Positions 1 through 8,374 of a stretch of DNA of 16,252 nt are shown in pieces. How positions within the stretch are numbered: position 1 is the stretch's first letter; every line of letters begins with the position of its first letter. This DNA comes from Syntrophobacter sp. SbD2 (GTDB taxonomy: Bacteria; Desulfobacterota; Syntrophobacteria; Syntrophobacterales; Syntrophobacteraceae): NCBI GenBank assembly GCA_900290385.1, contig OMSV01000200.1, forward strand, positions 782 through 17,033. Direction: 5' to 3'. The notes under the pieces are model-generated. The model did not search any database. It was given only the letters and a program-made list of their open reading frames with translations, and had not been told where the DNA came from. A program made the translations under genes and the position numbers.

Positions 1-265
1 GCGTAATTACCCCGGGTTGCTGAGCAAGCCATATCGCCCTGTCTATGTCTTCGTTGGCCGTCACGCACACAGGGCAGCCAGGACCGCTGATCAGTTTTAT
101 CTCCGCCGGCAGAAGCTGTCTCATGCCGGACCTGAAGATTGCCACCGTGTGTGTGCCGCAGATTTCCATCAGCCGGACCTCTCCCTTAGGGAAAGGTCTG
201 TGCCGAAGCCTTTCGATGATGCTTTTTGCCAGTTGAGGGTCCCTGTACTCATCGAGATATTTCAT
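1..265 (-). CDS. hypD: HypD, hydrogenase Fe-CN/CO assembly protein (N-terminal part)
   Basis: HypD is the [4Fe-4S] scaffold that, with HypC, holds the iron while the cyanide and CO ligands of the [NiFe] centre are built; it acts in the cytoplasm. Only the first 88 codons are here and the gene runs off the left edge. The translation starts MKYLDEYRDPQLAK. It carries the family signatures MEICGTHT (about residues 32-39) and GPGCPVCVT (about 61-69), whose cysteines are the conserved HypD ones. The ATG at 265 has a clear Shine-Dalgarno AAGGAG nine bases upstream. The gene is last in the visible hypA-hypB-hypF-hypD order and sits 47 bp after the hypF stop. That gap is too short for hypC, which often lies between hypF and hypD. 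Confidence 0.95.
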   Translation of the reverse strand, partial: MKYLDEYRDPQLAKSIIERLRHRPFPKGEVRLMEICGTHTVAIFRSGMRQLLPAEIKLISGPGCPVCVTANEDIDRAIWLAQQPGVIT

Positions 266-312
266 TTGGAAAGGCTCCTTGAACAATCTTCCGTTCAAAA
301 CCGGACCTGTAA

Positions 313-2696
313 TCAATGCTCCGCAAGCATCTTTTGGGCGCCAATCCACGCCTGGCCAAGAGAAATGCACGCGTCGTTGGCTGGAACTTCGATATGTGCG
401 TAAACCTCCAACCCCATCTTGACGAGATCTCTTTCCAACCGCTCGGAAAGATAGGCGTTCTGAAAAACTCCGCCGCTAAGGGCGATGCGATTGATGCCTG
501 TTCTTTCCGCAGCGATCGCTGCGGCCTCGCGAAGAATTTGAATTACGCCGTTGTGGAAGCGCGCGGCAATTCTACCCACCGGGACCCCGCGTCTCACATC
601 TTCGATCAGCGCCTCTATTATTGGGAACTGGTCGATTAGAATACAGTCCCGAGAGGTTTCCAGGCCCCCTTCGTAATATCCGTCATCCGGTTCGATCGCC
701 TGTTCGAGTTCGATTGCGGCCTGTCCTTCGTAATTGACGCACAACCGTATCCCGCAAAGAGCTGCGGCGGCGTCGAAAAGCCTGCCGCACGAGGAGGTTT
801 CCGGGCAATTCAACCGCCGCGACAGCATCTGCAAAATTATTTTTACATCCCCTGCTCCCCGCTTCCCGCTCCCCGCTCCCTGCAGTAACTCGGCATACCT
901 GCTCTCGACATCATCCGGACCGATGCTCCAAAGATAGCTCAGCTCCGTGCGCCAGGGTTCTTTTATGGCCTTGGCGCCACCCGGCAGAAGGACTTGCCGG
1001 AAATGGCCGAGCCGTTCAAAACCGAGGTTATCCACGCGAAGGATTTCACCGCCCCAGATCGTCCCGTCAGTACCAAAACCGCTCCCGTCGAGCGCAAGAC
1101 CGATCACAGGCCCCTCGAGCCCGCGTTCCGCCATTACAGCAGCAATATGCGCGTGATGGTGTTGGACGGCCATCTTTGGGAGGTCCTGTCGTTTCAGCGC
1201 CCATTGGGTGTTCAGGTAGTCGGGATGCAAGTCGTGAACAATGAGTCGCGGTTCGATCTCAAGGATCCGTTCCAGGTGGGCGATTGAATGCTCAAACGAG
1301 CGCAGTGTTTCGAGGTTTTCCAGGTCCCCTATATGCTGGCTGAGAAAAGCTTCCCTGCCTCGCGTAAGGCACACGGTGTTCTTAAGCTCGGCCCCGGCGC
1401 CGAGGACCGACGGGACCGGGTCACGAAGAAAAACCGGCAGCGGCGCGTATCCTCTTGCCCGGCGCATCGGACGCGCGTAACCCCCGAGCACACGGGTCAC
1501 CGAATCGTCGCACCGCATGTAAATCTCGCGGTCGTGAAAAAGGAAATAGTCGGCAATCCCGTTCAGGCGCGACCGGGCGTCTGCATTGTTCATTACAATG
1601 GGTTCATCGCTCTGGTTCCCGCTGGTCATCACCAGCGCACGGTATGGCGCGTTCTCAAACAGGAGAAAGTGAAGGGGCGTATAGGGAAGAAAGACCCCCA
1701 GGTTCCTGTTTTTTGGCGCGACGCTATCAGCGATTACAGGGGAGGCGCCATCCGGGCGTCTCGCCAGGACCACGATGGGCCTTGCCGGGCTGGTCAGCAG
1801 GTCTTCTTCCTCGCTGTTCAGGCAACAATACCGTCTGATCTCTTCGAGTTCCGGAAACATTACCGCAAAAGGCTTTTCCTCTCGTATCTTGCGGCTTCTC
1901 AGCCGGCTCACAGCCGCCGGGTCCGTTGCTTTTACCGCCAGGTGAAAGCCGCCAAGTCCCTTGATCGATATAATAGACCCTGAATCGAGCAGCGCCGCTG
2001 TTTTGACAAGGGCTTCATCGCGAGAGGCGATAATATTTCGCTGCGCGTCTTCCAGCCATATCTGCGGGCCGCACTCCCGGCAACCGTTGGGTTGAGCATG
2101 AAAGCGCCGGTCAAGGGGATCGTCGTACTCACGGCGGCATTCCGCGCACATTTTGAATTGCGCCATGGTGGTCTTGTCCCGGTCGTACGGAATGTCCTTT
2201 ATTATCGTGTACCGCGGACCGCAGTTGGTGCAGTTGATAAAGGGATGGCGGAACCTTCGGTCCTGTGAATCGAAAAGCTCGCGCAGACAGTCACGGCAGG
2301 TGCACACGTCAGGTGAAATCAGGGTCGAGCGCGACTGAAGAGCCCGGCTGCTGATTATCCTGAACCCTTCCAGGTCCTGATATGGCAGCTCGGTAGTTTC
2401 GACCTTGACGATTCTGGCCAGAGGAGGAGGCTCGCTGGAAATTGAGCCGATATGGAAATTGAGCCGATAAAATTCCGGACCGAGCCGGCAGGACCTGCGA
2501 CCTCGATTTCCACGCCGTCCGATTGGTTTCGGACCCAGCCATTGAGCCCGAAGCGCCCGGCCAACTGGTAAATAAAGGGCCGAAAGCCAACGCCCTGCAC
2601 GATTCCCCGGACCTTCACCAGAACGCGGCTGCCCGTTTCTGCGGCCTGGGGGCATGGAGGCTGAAGAAGGCGTGTTTCTTCCGATAAGGATGTCAC
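313..2696 (-). CDS. hypF: HypF carbamoyltransferase, reading frame broken by a 17-bp tandem duplication
   Basis: HypF turns carbamoyl phosphate and ATP into a carbamoyl adenylate and passes the carbamoyl group to HypE for the cyanide ligands of [NiFe] hydrogenase. The start chosen is GTG at 2696, sharing its G with the hypB stop (TAGTG). An acylphosphatase domain follows (VRGIVQGVGFRPF, catalytic Arg39; VRNQ, Asn57). The rest is in another frame: two zinc motifs (CTCRDC..CTNCG, CAECRREYDD..CRECG), a YrdC/Sua5 domain (SIKGLGGFHLA) and a Kae1-like domain (HHHAHIAAVM, LALDGSGFGTDG, ALSGGVFQN). The two frames meet at a perfect 17-bp tandem repeat (2436-2469). Removing one copy gives a continuous protein of about 788 residues, normal for HypF, reading FIGSISSEPPPLARI across the join. 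As written, the acylphosphatase frame stops at 2355, and the long frame open from 2799 is antisense to sense only up to the repeat. It may be a recent mutation, a reversible switch or an assembly error. Confidence 0.93.
849..880. repeat. GC-rich short-repeat tract inside hypF
   Basis: Read on the hypF strand this is a run of near-repeats of GGGAGC/GGGAAGC, in frame, encoding a Gly/Ser/Arg-rich insert (GAGSGKRGAG) in the Kae1-like domain shortly before the conserved SSCGRLFDAAA. An exact 17-base match (861-877 here, agcggggagcgggaagc on the other strand) occurs in non-coding DNA at 3912-3928. The match suggests a low-complexity intergenic-type repeat has entered the coding sequence without breaking the frame. 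Confidence 0.6.
2436..2469. repeat. 17-bp perfect tandem duplication in hypF
   Basis: The unit tggaaattgagccgata occurs twice head to tail (2436-2452 and 2453-2469), with no match extending beyond. Because 17 is not a multiple of three, the second copy shifts hypF. Deleting one copy joins the acylphosphatase frame exactly to the zinc-finger/YrdC/Kae1 frame. The unit itself is ordinary hypF coding sequence (encoding roughly IGSIS), so this looks like a slipped-strand duplication and not an inserted element. Confidence 0.95.
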
Positions 2697-3382
2697 TAGC
2701 TGTGTTTACCCGCCCGGAGCGCCCGGTGCTCGCCGACCTTTTCCTCGATCCAGGAAAGCCATGGAGCAAAACCTTCTCCGGTCCTGCATGAAAGTTCAAA
2801 AATCTTTCCCCTGGCGTTCAACTGTCCAACCCTTTCCCGAATCTTTGACACATCGCAGTCCGTATAGGGCAGAAGGTCGATTTTATTGACCAGCAGGACG
2901 GAACAAATCTGGAACATGAGCGGATATTTAATGGGCTTGTCGTCCCCCTCGGCAACGCTCAGTATCATGATCTTTTCGTGTTCCCCGAGGTTGAATTCAG
3001 CCGGGCAGACGAGGTTTCCGACGTTCTCGATTATCAGCAGGTCAACTCCCGACAGATCAAGGGAGTCCAGCGCGATCTGAATCATGTTGCCGTCGAGGTG
3101 GCATCCTCCATCGGTGTTGATCTGCACTGCCTGTACGCCTTTTTTTTGTATCCGCTCGGCGTCGTATGACGATTGGAGGTCACCTTCGATGACCGCAATT
3201 CCGATCAGGCCCGCCAGCGCGTCTATGGTTTTTTCCAATAGAGACGTTTTCCCCGCGCCGGGCGAACTCATGAGGTTAACCACAAAGATCCCCTCTTCGT
3301 CGAAGCGCCTCCGGTTTTCCGCAGCAAGCCGCTCGTTGGCCTGAAGAATGTTACGAACAACTGGGACTTTGATTTCCGCCAT
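2696..3382 (-). CDS. hypB: HypB, GTPase for hydrogenase nickel insertion
   Basis: HypB is the SIMIBI-class GTPase that works with HypA to load nickel into the hydrogenase large subunit. The product is about 228 residues. It shows a P-loop SSPGAGKTS (about residues 39-47), the IEGDLQSSYDAERI segment, the conserved CHLDGN metal site, NVGNLVCPAEFNLGE, and the guanine-specificity motif NKID. The N-terminal CxxGCxC nickel motif and the His-rich stretch of some homologues are absent. The ATG at 3382 is preferred because GGGAG lies seven bases upstream; a GTG at 3400 in the same frame would add six residues. The gene overlaps the end of hypA by 32 bp, and its TAG stop overlaps the hypF GTG start, so translational coupling is likely. 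Confidence 0.96.
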   Translation of the reverse strand: MAEIKVPVVRNILQANERLAAENRRRFDEEGIFVVNLMSSPGAGKTSLLEKTIDALAGLIGIAVIEGDLQSSYDAERIQKKGVQAVQINTDGGCHLDGNMIQIALDSLDLSGVDLLIIENVGNLVCPAEFNLGEHEKIMILSVAEGDDKPIKYPLMFQICSVLLVNKIDLLPYTDCDVSKIRERVGQLNARGKIFELSCRTGEGFAPWLSWIEEKVGEHRALRAGKHS

Positions 3383-3734
3383 CGTCTTCTCCCGTTTCAC
3401 CTTCTATGCTCATCACGGTAAGCTCCCGTCCGCTGAGCAGTTCCAACGCGGCCTCGCCGCACCGGGGACACCGGAATACCTGGTCATGAACGTCAAAGGA
3501 AAAATCGCACTTCTCGCACCGGGCGCTAATGCCCACAGTCTCGATTTCGATCAGTGCCCCGGAGGCCACCGTATCGCGGCTTACCAGCTCGAAGCAAAAC
3601 GTGAGCGACTCCGGAACCACGGCGGCAAATTTGCCTATTTGAAGTCTTACCTTGTTGATGCGCTCAAGCCCATTTCTCCTCGACTCATCGACTATGATCT
3701 CAAGCAGGCTTTGGGCAATAGAGAGTTCGTGCAT
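3351..3734 (-). CDS. hypA: HypA, nickel metallochaperone
   Basis: HypA delivers nickel to hydrogenase precursors together with HypB. The ATG at 3734 gives the canonical start MHELSIAQSLLEI, in which His2 is the nickel ligand; open sequence upstream of this point is not homologous and is left out. The zinc ribbon is formed by CEKC (73/76) and CPRC (89/92). At 127 residues it is slightly longer than most HypA proteins; the extra is an acidic Ser/Gly-rich tail (EGETGEDDGGNQSPSCS), which is coding sequence shared in another frame with the start of hypB. It is the first gene of the hyp operon, so the operon promoter should lie upstream, at higher coordinates than 3734. Confidence 0.96.
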   Translation of the reverse strand: MHELSIAQSLLEIIVDESRRNGLERINKVRLQIGKFAAVVPESLTFCFELVSRDTVASGALIEIETVGISARCEKCDFSFDVHDQVFRCPRCGEAALELLSGRELTVMSIEGETGEDDGGNQSPSCS

Positions 3735-3794
3735 CGGGTTTCCCGATCCGGTTGAATTCAAGGGCGCAATCGCCACACTGTGCAAGCTGTGCCG

Positions 3795-3800
3795 ATTATA
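3795..3800 (-). promoter_or_regulatory. possible -10 box for the hyp operon
   Basis: On the minus strand a perfect TATAAT lies about 60 bp upstream of the hypA ATG. The best -35 candidate (TTGCCG) is 20 bp away, longer than ideal, so this is a weak prediction from sequence only. Confidence 0.25.
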
Positions 3801-3944
3801 ATCCGAGACTTTCCCATATCCGGCAAATAACAGCAGATTCAATCGCTGCCATTTAACATACCGCCCCTATAAGGGTCAATAGGGCCGGGCATACCGTTGA
3901 GGCTCAAAAGAAGCGGGGAGCGGGAAGCAAGATGACGGAAGACG

Positions 3945-4020
3945 GAGGGCCTTCGGCCCGGCGCTGGGCAATCTGAAAGTGCTGTTTCGCTTGGCTGTAC
4001 GCGCCACGGAGGACGGAGGA
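3945..4020 (+). repeat. 76-bp dispersed repeat, copy A (inverted relative to copy B at 7867-7942)
   Basis: The reverse complement of this segment matches 7867-7942 at 73 of 76 positions by my alignment, with no gaps. One end contains a small perfect hairpin GGGCC-TTC-GGCCC. The two copies face each other across the antitoxin gene and ileS. The element is non-coding and may be a small palindromic repeat family (REP/MITE-like); I do not recognise a named family. Confidence 0.85.
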
Positions 4021-4388
4021 GATCCCGTGTGATTTGAAATGATTGGTTCTGACACGGTTTTGGGATTTTTTCATACCCGGATGGAGGAGCGGAGCTTGGT
4101 GGATGGAGGATCGTAGCGCGGTGAATAAAGACTGACCGTGGACTCTTCAATCCCTTAATTCCTCAATTTGTTCTAATCCCGCAATATCATGCCATCCGGT
4201 GATTTGGCCCTGCAAAACGGCAACCGGAAACCGCAAAAAGAACAAAGGCAGGCAACTGATGAGTGAATTGCCTGTGATTAGTTTTAAGATCAAGGCAGTC
4301 AGAAGGCGTTGGGATCCTCGAAGATAGTTCTTGAAATACTATTCTCATTTAGGTACCGTTTGAATGAGTTTTGATAAAGGAGTATGTC

Positions 4389-4619
4389 ATGGCCACTTTG
4401 GATCGCATAACCCAAGAGCCCGATGTAATGAGTGGCAAGCCTTGCATTCGGGGAATGCGTGTTAAGGTTGGCATGATCGTGGGGCAAATTGCGGCAGGTC
4501 ATTCCATTGAGGAGATACTTGCGGATTACCCTTATCTGGAGCGCGAGGACGTGCTGCAAGCTCTGCGCTATGCCGCGTGGCGATCGGAAGAACGCGAGAT
4601 CATGTTGCCCAACTTATGA
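4389..4619 (+). CDS. DUF433-family antitoxin
   Basis: This is a 76-residue protein with the DUF433 signature: DRITQEPDVMSGKPCIRG, then RVKVGMIVGQIAAGHSIEEILADYPYLEREDVLQALRYAAWR. The second part is the helix-turn-helix-like region of these antitoxins. The ATG at 4389 is preceded by AAAGGAG with six bases between; an earlier TTG at 4371 lacks such a site. DUF433 proteins usually pair with a DUF5615 (Mut7-C/PIN-like) toxin encoded immediately downstream with overlapping start and stop codons. Here the ATGA overlap is present but the downstream gene ends after 12 codons. An imperfect inverted repeat CTCATT/AATGAG (4344-4368) just before the ribosome site could be an autoregulatory operator; that is inference. 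The antitoxin is thus probably orphaned. Confidence 0.85.
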   Translation: MATLDRITQEPDVMSGKPCIRGMRVKVGMIVGQIAAGHSIEEILADYPYLEREDVLQALRYAAWRSEEREIMLPNL

Positions 4620-4654
4620 AACTGTTAGTGGATATGAACGACGGCCCTTCCTAA
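4616..4654 (+). pseudogene. stump of DUF5615 PIN-like toxin gene
   Basis: The ATG overlaps the antitoxin TGA (ATGA). The reading frame gives MKLLVDMNDGPS and then TAA. The first eight residues, MKLLVDMN, are the typical start of DUF5615 toxins, including the first acidic residue of the PIN-like site; the following residues and the remaining ~100 codons of the family are missing. No other piece of such a toxin is visible between here and ileS. I read it as a deletion that removed the toxin body and left the antitoxin. Confidence is limited by the shortness of the match. Confidence 0.6.
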
Positions 4655-4944
4655 ATTAACCCCTAAGTAGCCTCGCTCAATTTTGATCTTTACCCGAAAA
4701 ACTGGGCTGATTCCCAAATTGCCTAATCCATAGACTTTTCTGTTAATTTTATCTTATAAAGTCTTTCTCTGCGGACTCTGCGCCTCTGCGGTGACATCTT
4801 CCCGTCTCTGCGGTGCAGCCTACCTTCCCGCTTCCGCTTTTCGGCCCGGCGTGTTATACAAAGTGTTTCGTTTTTGCGAAGGCGAGCCGATGAAAAGAAA
4901 TTAACTCCCTGCATTTTTTTGAAAGATAGATACCGGAGAACTCG
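4655..4944. other. intergenic upstream of ileS
   Basis: No gene is visible. The stretch contains the CTCTGCG repeat cluster (4767-4812) and leads into the ileS ribosome site (ggagaa, four bases before the ATG). I see no T-box-like structure or convincing promoter. Confidence 0.5.
4767..4812. repeat. CTCTGCG short-repeat cluster
   Basis: The heptamer CTCTGCG occurs four times (4767, 4776, 4784, 4806) in a non-coding stretch. From memory, similar ctctgcg-type runs recur between genes in many environmental bacterial genomes; the role is unknown. Confidence 0.6.
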
Positions 4945-7725
4945 ATGGATTACAAAGATACGCTGAATCTTCCCCAGACCGACTTTCCGATGAAGGCCAA
5001 CCTTGCGGTCCGGGAGCCCGAACTGCTCAAAAGATGGGATGAAATGGGTCTTTACCAGCGGCTGCGCGAGAAAAGCAAAGGCCGTCCCAAGTATATTCTC
5101 CACGATGGGCCGCCCTATGCGAACGGCCATATCCACCTGGGAACGGCCCTCAATAAGATCCTTAAGGACATGATCATAAAATCGCGCCAGATGAGCGGCA
5201 TGGATGGTGTCTACGTCCCGGGCTGGGACTGCCACGGCCTGCCGATAGAGCACCAGGTGGACAAGGAGCTGGGGAAAAAGAAAGAGACCATGTCCCTTAA
5301 CGAAATCCGCCTCCATTGCCGCCGCTACGCTGAGAAGTTCATCGACATCCAGCGAAACGAGTTCAAAAGACTCGGGGTGCTTGGCGACTGGGGTAACCCC
5401 TACCTGACGATGTCATACCACTATGAGGCGACGATTGCGCGCGAACTCGGCCGGTTTTTCCAAAAAGGAAGTGTAATTCGCAGCAAAAAACCCATCTACT
5501 GGTGCACCAGTTGCCTGACCGCCCTGGCGGAAGCCGAAGTTGAGTACCACGACCACAAATCGCCGTCCATTTACGTCAAATTCCCGCTCACGCCCGAAAA
5601 CCAGGCAAAGTTTCCCGAGCTGTCCGGAAAGAAGGCTTACGTCCTGATCTGGACGACAACTCCCTGGACCCTCCCGGCTAACCTTGCCATTGCGCTGCAT
5701 CCCGATTTCACCTATGCGGCGGCCGAGGTTAACGGCGAGGTCTGGATACTGGCCCAGGGTCTTCTGGAAAACGTAATGGCAACCATGGACGTGCAGAACT
5801 ATGAAGTAATCCGCACCTTCCAGGCCGCAGAGTTAAGCGGCCTGAAGGCCCGCCACCCGTTCGCGGACCGCGATTCGCTCATAGTCCTTGCTTCTCATGT
5901 CACCCTTGAAGCCGGAACAGGCGCAGTCCACACCGCCCCCGGCCACGGACGCGAGGACTACGAGGCGGCGCTGGAGTACGGCCTGGACATTTATTCCCCC
6001 GTGGACGACAGGGGGCGGTTTACAAAGGACGTGGAGTTTTTTGCAGGCCAGTTCGTCTTCGACGCAAATAAATCGGTGATCGCCAAACTCAAAGAAGACT
6101 CCAAGCTCATGTTGGAAGCCGAGATCGTCCACAGTTACCCCCACTGCTGGCGGTGCAAGAATCCGGTCATTTTCCGCGCCACACCCCAGTGGTTCATCTC
6201 TATGGATAAGACCGGCCTGCGCAAAAAGGCGCTCGAATGGATCGACCGGGTACACTGGATTCCGAACTGGGGACGGGAACGTATCTACAACATGGTCGCA
6301 AACAGGCCCGACTGGTGCATCTCGAGGCAGCGCTCCTGGGGAGTGCCCATCACCGTGTTCCGATGCCCGCAATGTGATACCTACATTACCTCCAGTGAAG
6401 TCTTCGATCACGTTGTGGCGATGTTTGAGAAGGAAGGCGCGGACGCCTGGTTTTCTCACCCGGTCGAGGAGCTGCTGCCCAAGGGTGTTGCCTGCCCCGG
6501 ATGCGGAACCAGACAATTGGAAAAGGAGATGGATATCCTGGACGTCTGGTTCGATTCAGGGACCTCCTTTGCCGCCGTTTTGGAGAGGCGGCCCGAACTG
6601 AGCATGCCGGCCGACATGTATCTGGAGGGCAGCGATCAACACCGGGGATGGTTTCATTCCTCGCTTCTCGCGGCGGTCGGGACCAGGGACACGGCCCCTT
6701 ACAAAACGGTTCTCACCCACGGCTTCGTCGTTGACGGCCAGGGATACAAGATGTCCAAATCGCTCGGAAACGTTATAGCTCCCGAGGAAATCATTCGCCA
6801 GTACGGGGCCGAGATACTCCGGTTGTGGGTCTCCGCAGAGGATTACCGGGACGACATCCGCATTTCCCAGGATATCCTGAAAAGGTTGAGCGAAGCCTAC
6901 CGCAGAATCCGAAACACCTGCCGGTTTCTGCTGGGAAACCTCTATGATTTCAACCCGCATACCGATTCAGTCCCGCACGCGCAAATGGACGAACTGGACC
7001 GGTTCGCTCTCCACCAGCTCCAGGACTTGATTCACAAAGTCCTCCAGGGATACGACCGATTTGAGTTTCACCGTGTCTATCACGCACTCCACAACTATTG
7101 CGTGGTGGATTTGAGCTCGTTTTACCTCGACATACTCAAAGACCGTCTTTACACGTCTGCGGCGACGAGCCCGGCCAGACGCTCTGCCCAGACCGTGATT
7201 TATACGGTCCTCAAGACCATCGTGCAGTTGATGGCGCCTATACTCTCGTTTACCGCAGAGGAAGTCTGGCTCCGAATGCCGCACGTCACGGAACCGTCCG
7301 TGCATTTGGACGCTTTTCCGCAACTCGACTCGCACCCCGGGGACGAAGAACTCAACGCCCGGTGGGAAAAAATCCTCGCGCTTAGAAACGAAGTGCTTCG
7401 CGTTCTTGAGGCGGCCCGGCGCGACAAGGTGATCGGGCACCCGCTGGACGCCAGGGTGCGCATGTCGCTTCCACCCGAACTCCATAAAGAGTTCGAAGGC
7501 CCTGAGGAGCTTTTCAGGACGGTTTTTATCGTATCCGAGGTGTCAATCGAGCCGGAGTCAGCCCTGAGCGCTCCGATCGAGGGAGTTGACCTGCCCGGTT
7601 TGAAAATCCAGGTAGAAACCGCTTCCGGTGAAAAATGCGAGCGGTGCTGGGTCAGGTCAGAGAAGGTGGGACAGTTCCCCGATCAGCCAAAGATTTGCGA
7701 CCGGTGCTATTCGGTGGTCGGGTGA
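4945..7725 (+). CDS. ileS: isoleucyl-tRNA synthetase
   Basis: This enzyme attaches isoleucine to tRNA-Ile and hydrolyses mischarged Val-tRNA-Ile. The 926-residue length is normal for bacterial IleRS. Visible landmarks are the HIGH-type signature in [15 protein letters not shown] (residues 57-71, with Thr in place of the last His), the editing (CP1) domain motifs [16 protein letters not shown] (about 237) and [17 protein letters not shown] (about 325), WFDSGTS and [19 protein letters not shown] at 602-606, an anticodon-binding domain, and a C-terminal zinc finger CERCW..CDRC (about 897-920). The Met start [20 protein letters not shown] is the usual one, with ggagaa four bases upstream. It is the only housekeeping gene in the window and is transcribed opposite to the hyp genes. 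lspA, a common downstream neighbour, is not seen. Confidence 0.98.
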   Translation: MDYKDTLNLPQTDFPMKANLAVREPELLKRWDEMGLYQRLREKSKGRPKYILHDGPPYANGHIHLGTALNKILKDMIIKSRQMSGMDGVYVPGWDCHGLPIEHQVDKELGKKKETMSLNEIRLHCRRYAEKFIDIQRNEFKRLGVLGDWGNPYLTMSYHYEATIARELGRFFQKGSVIRSKKPIYWCTSCLTALAEAEVEYHDHKSPSIYVKFPLTPENQAKFPELSGKKAYVLIWTTTPWTLPANLAIALHPDFTYAAAEVNGEVWILAQGLLENVMATMDVQNYEVIRTFQAAELSGLKARHPFADRDSLIVLASHVTLEAGTGAVHTAPGHGREDYEAALEYGLDIYSPVDDRGRFTKDVEFFAGQFVFDANKSVIAKLKEDSKLMLEAEIVHSYPHCWRCKNPVIFRATPQWFISMDKTGLRKKALEWIDRVHWIPNWGRERIYNMVANRPDWCISRQRSWGVPITVFRCPQCDTYITSSEVFDHVVAMFEKEGADAWFSHPVEELLPKGVACPGCGTRQLEKEMDILDVWFDSGTSFAAVLERRPELSMPADMYLEGSDQHRGWFHSSLLAAVGTRDTAPYKTVLTHGFVVDGQGYKMSKSLGNVIAPEEIIRQYGAEILRLWVSAEDYRDDIRISQDILKRLSEAYRRIRNTCRFLLGNLYDFNPHTDSVPHAQMDELDRFALHQLQDLIHKVLQGYDRFEFHRVYHALHNYCVVDLSSFYLDILKDRLYTSAATSPARRSAQTVIYTVLKTIVQLMAPILSFTAEEVWLRMPHVTEPSVHLDAFPQLDSHPGDEELNARWEKILALRNEVLRVLEAARRDKVIGHPLDARVRMSLPPELHKEFEGPEELFRTVFIVSEVSIEPESALSAPIEGVDLPGLKIQVETASGEKCERCWVRSEKVGQFPDQPKICDRCYSVVG

Positions 7726-7746
7726 CGGAGATCGGAGATCGGAGAT
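7726..7746. repeat. 7-bp tandem repeat (cggagat x3) just after ileS
   Basis: Three perfect copies of cggagat begin at the base after the ileS TGA stop. It is a short slippage-type repeat with no evident role. Confidence 0.8.
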
Positions 7747-7866
7747 AGGAAAAAAACTTGAACCACGGATGAAGGAGCGTAGCGAGGTTGAAGAACATTC
7801 CGTGCTCAGGCTGGCGATATCGGAGGCCGGATAGCGGAGTTATTTTTTCTGTTCACTGCGGACCTG

Positions 7867-7942
7867 TCCTCAGTCCTCCGTGGCGCGTACAGCCGGGCGA
7901 AACAGCACTTTCAGATTGCCCAGCGCCGGGCCGAAGGCCCTC
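7867..7942 (-). repeat. 76-bp dispersed repeat, copy B
   Basis: This is the inverted partner of 3945-4020, with about 96% identity over the full 76 bp and no gaps. It includes the same GGGCC/GGCCC hairpin (7928-7940). Its position downstream of ileS means the pair encloses a ~3.9-kb segment that could in principle invert by recombination. Confidence 0.85.
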
Positions 7943-8128
7943 AGTCCTCAGATGCCGGTGACATTTCGCCCCCGCTTTGCTTTATGATACGAATGTCTTG
8001 AGGATCTTTTTTATGAGATACTTAAGAGGTAGGAGAGCTGTACGTAACAAGGCCTGATTTTCTGTGTGATTTAAGGTTGTTATTGCAACTTAGCGCATCT
8101 ATCTCCCTTTTGCTTTTTCCCTCACCTT

Positions 8129-8156
8129 TTGTCAACTGAAAAATATCGATGATAAC
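8129..8156 (+). promoter_or_regulatory. candidate sigma-70 promoter for the histidine kinase gene
   Basis: TTGTCA (8129-8134) and GATAAC (8151-8156) are separated by 16 bp, upstream of a ~220-bp leader to the kinase ATG. The match is partial and the call is tentative. Confidence 0.3.
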
Positions 8157-8374
8157 TGCATTTCGATGATATCCCTTTAAGCTTGAGATGCTAAAATGTC
8201 ATTGCCCGCCAGGGGGAAAGGGCAACGCCGGGGAGCTGGCCGACGATTCTAGAGCATCTTCTCGGGAGAACCTGCATCTTCGGGCAACAACCACTTGAAC
8301 CTGGAACCGCTTTGCAGGCTGCTGCTGAAACGATTTTAATCAACAAATTTGGACAATTATTGTTGGATGTTATC

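Larger units (their letters stand above)
3735..4388. other. intergenic, repeat-rich, no recognisable gene
   Basis: This stretch separates the divergent hyp operon (minus) and the antitoxin gene (plus). It holds the 17-base G-rich tract shared with hypF (3912-3928), one arm of a 76-bp dispersed inverted repeat (3945-4020), purine-rich gga/gag-type low-complexity sequence (4075-4125), and a 7-bp-stem hairpin CAGGCAA/TTGCCTG (4249-4274). Open frames here have no protein-like features that I recognise. Confidence 0.6.
7747..8374. other. intergenic between ileS and the histidine kinase
   Basis: No gene is recognisable. Contents: purine-rich low-complexity sequence (about 7765-7795) resembling 4078-4125, repeat copy B (7867-7942), and an AT-richer part with a candidate promoter (8129-8156). 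A leader of about 210 bp then runs to the kinase start, with no riboswitch pattern that I recognise. Confidence 0.5.

Noticed and set aside
2470..2799. Long open hypF frame extending up to 2799 as the N-terminus of HypF.
   Set aside because: The residues before about 2470 in that frame are not HypF-like and overlap hypB; the acylphosphatase domain lies in the other frame from 2696.
3774..3800. Sigma-54-like GGCAC..TTGC element upstream of hypA on the minus strand.
   Set aside because: The spacing between GG and GC is two bases too short for a -24/-12 promoter.
3839..4150. 103-codon minus-strand frame in the intergenic region.
   Set aside because: It runs through the dispersed repeat and low-complexity sequence and has no protein-like features.
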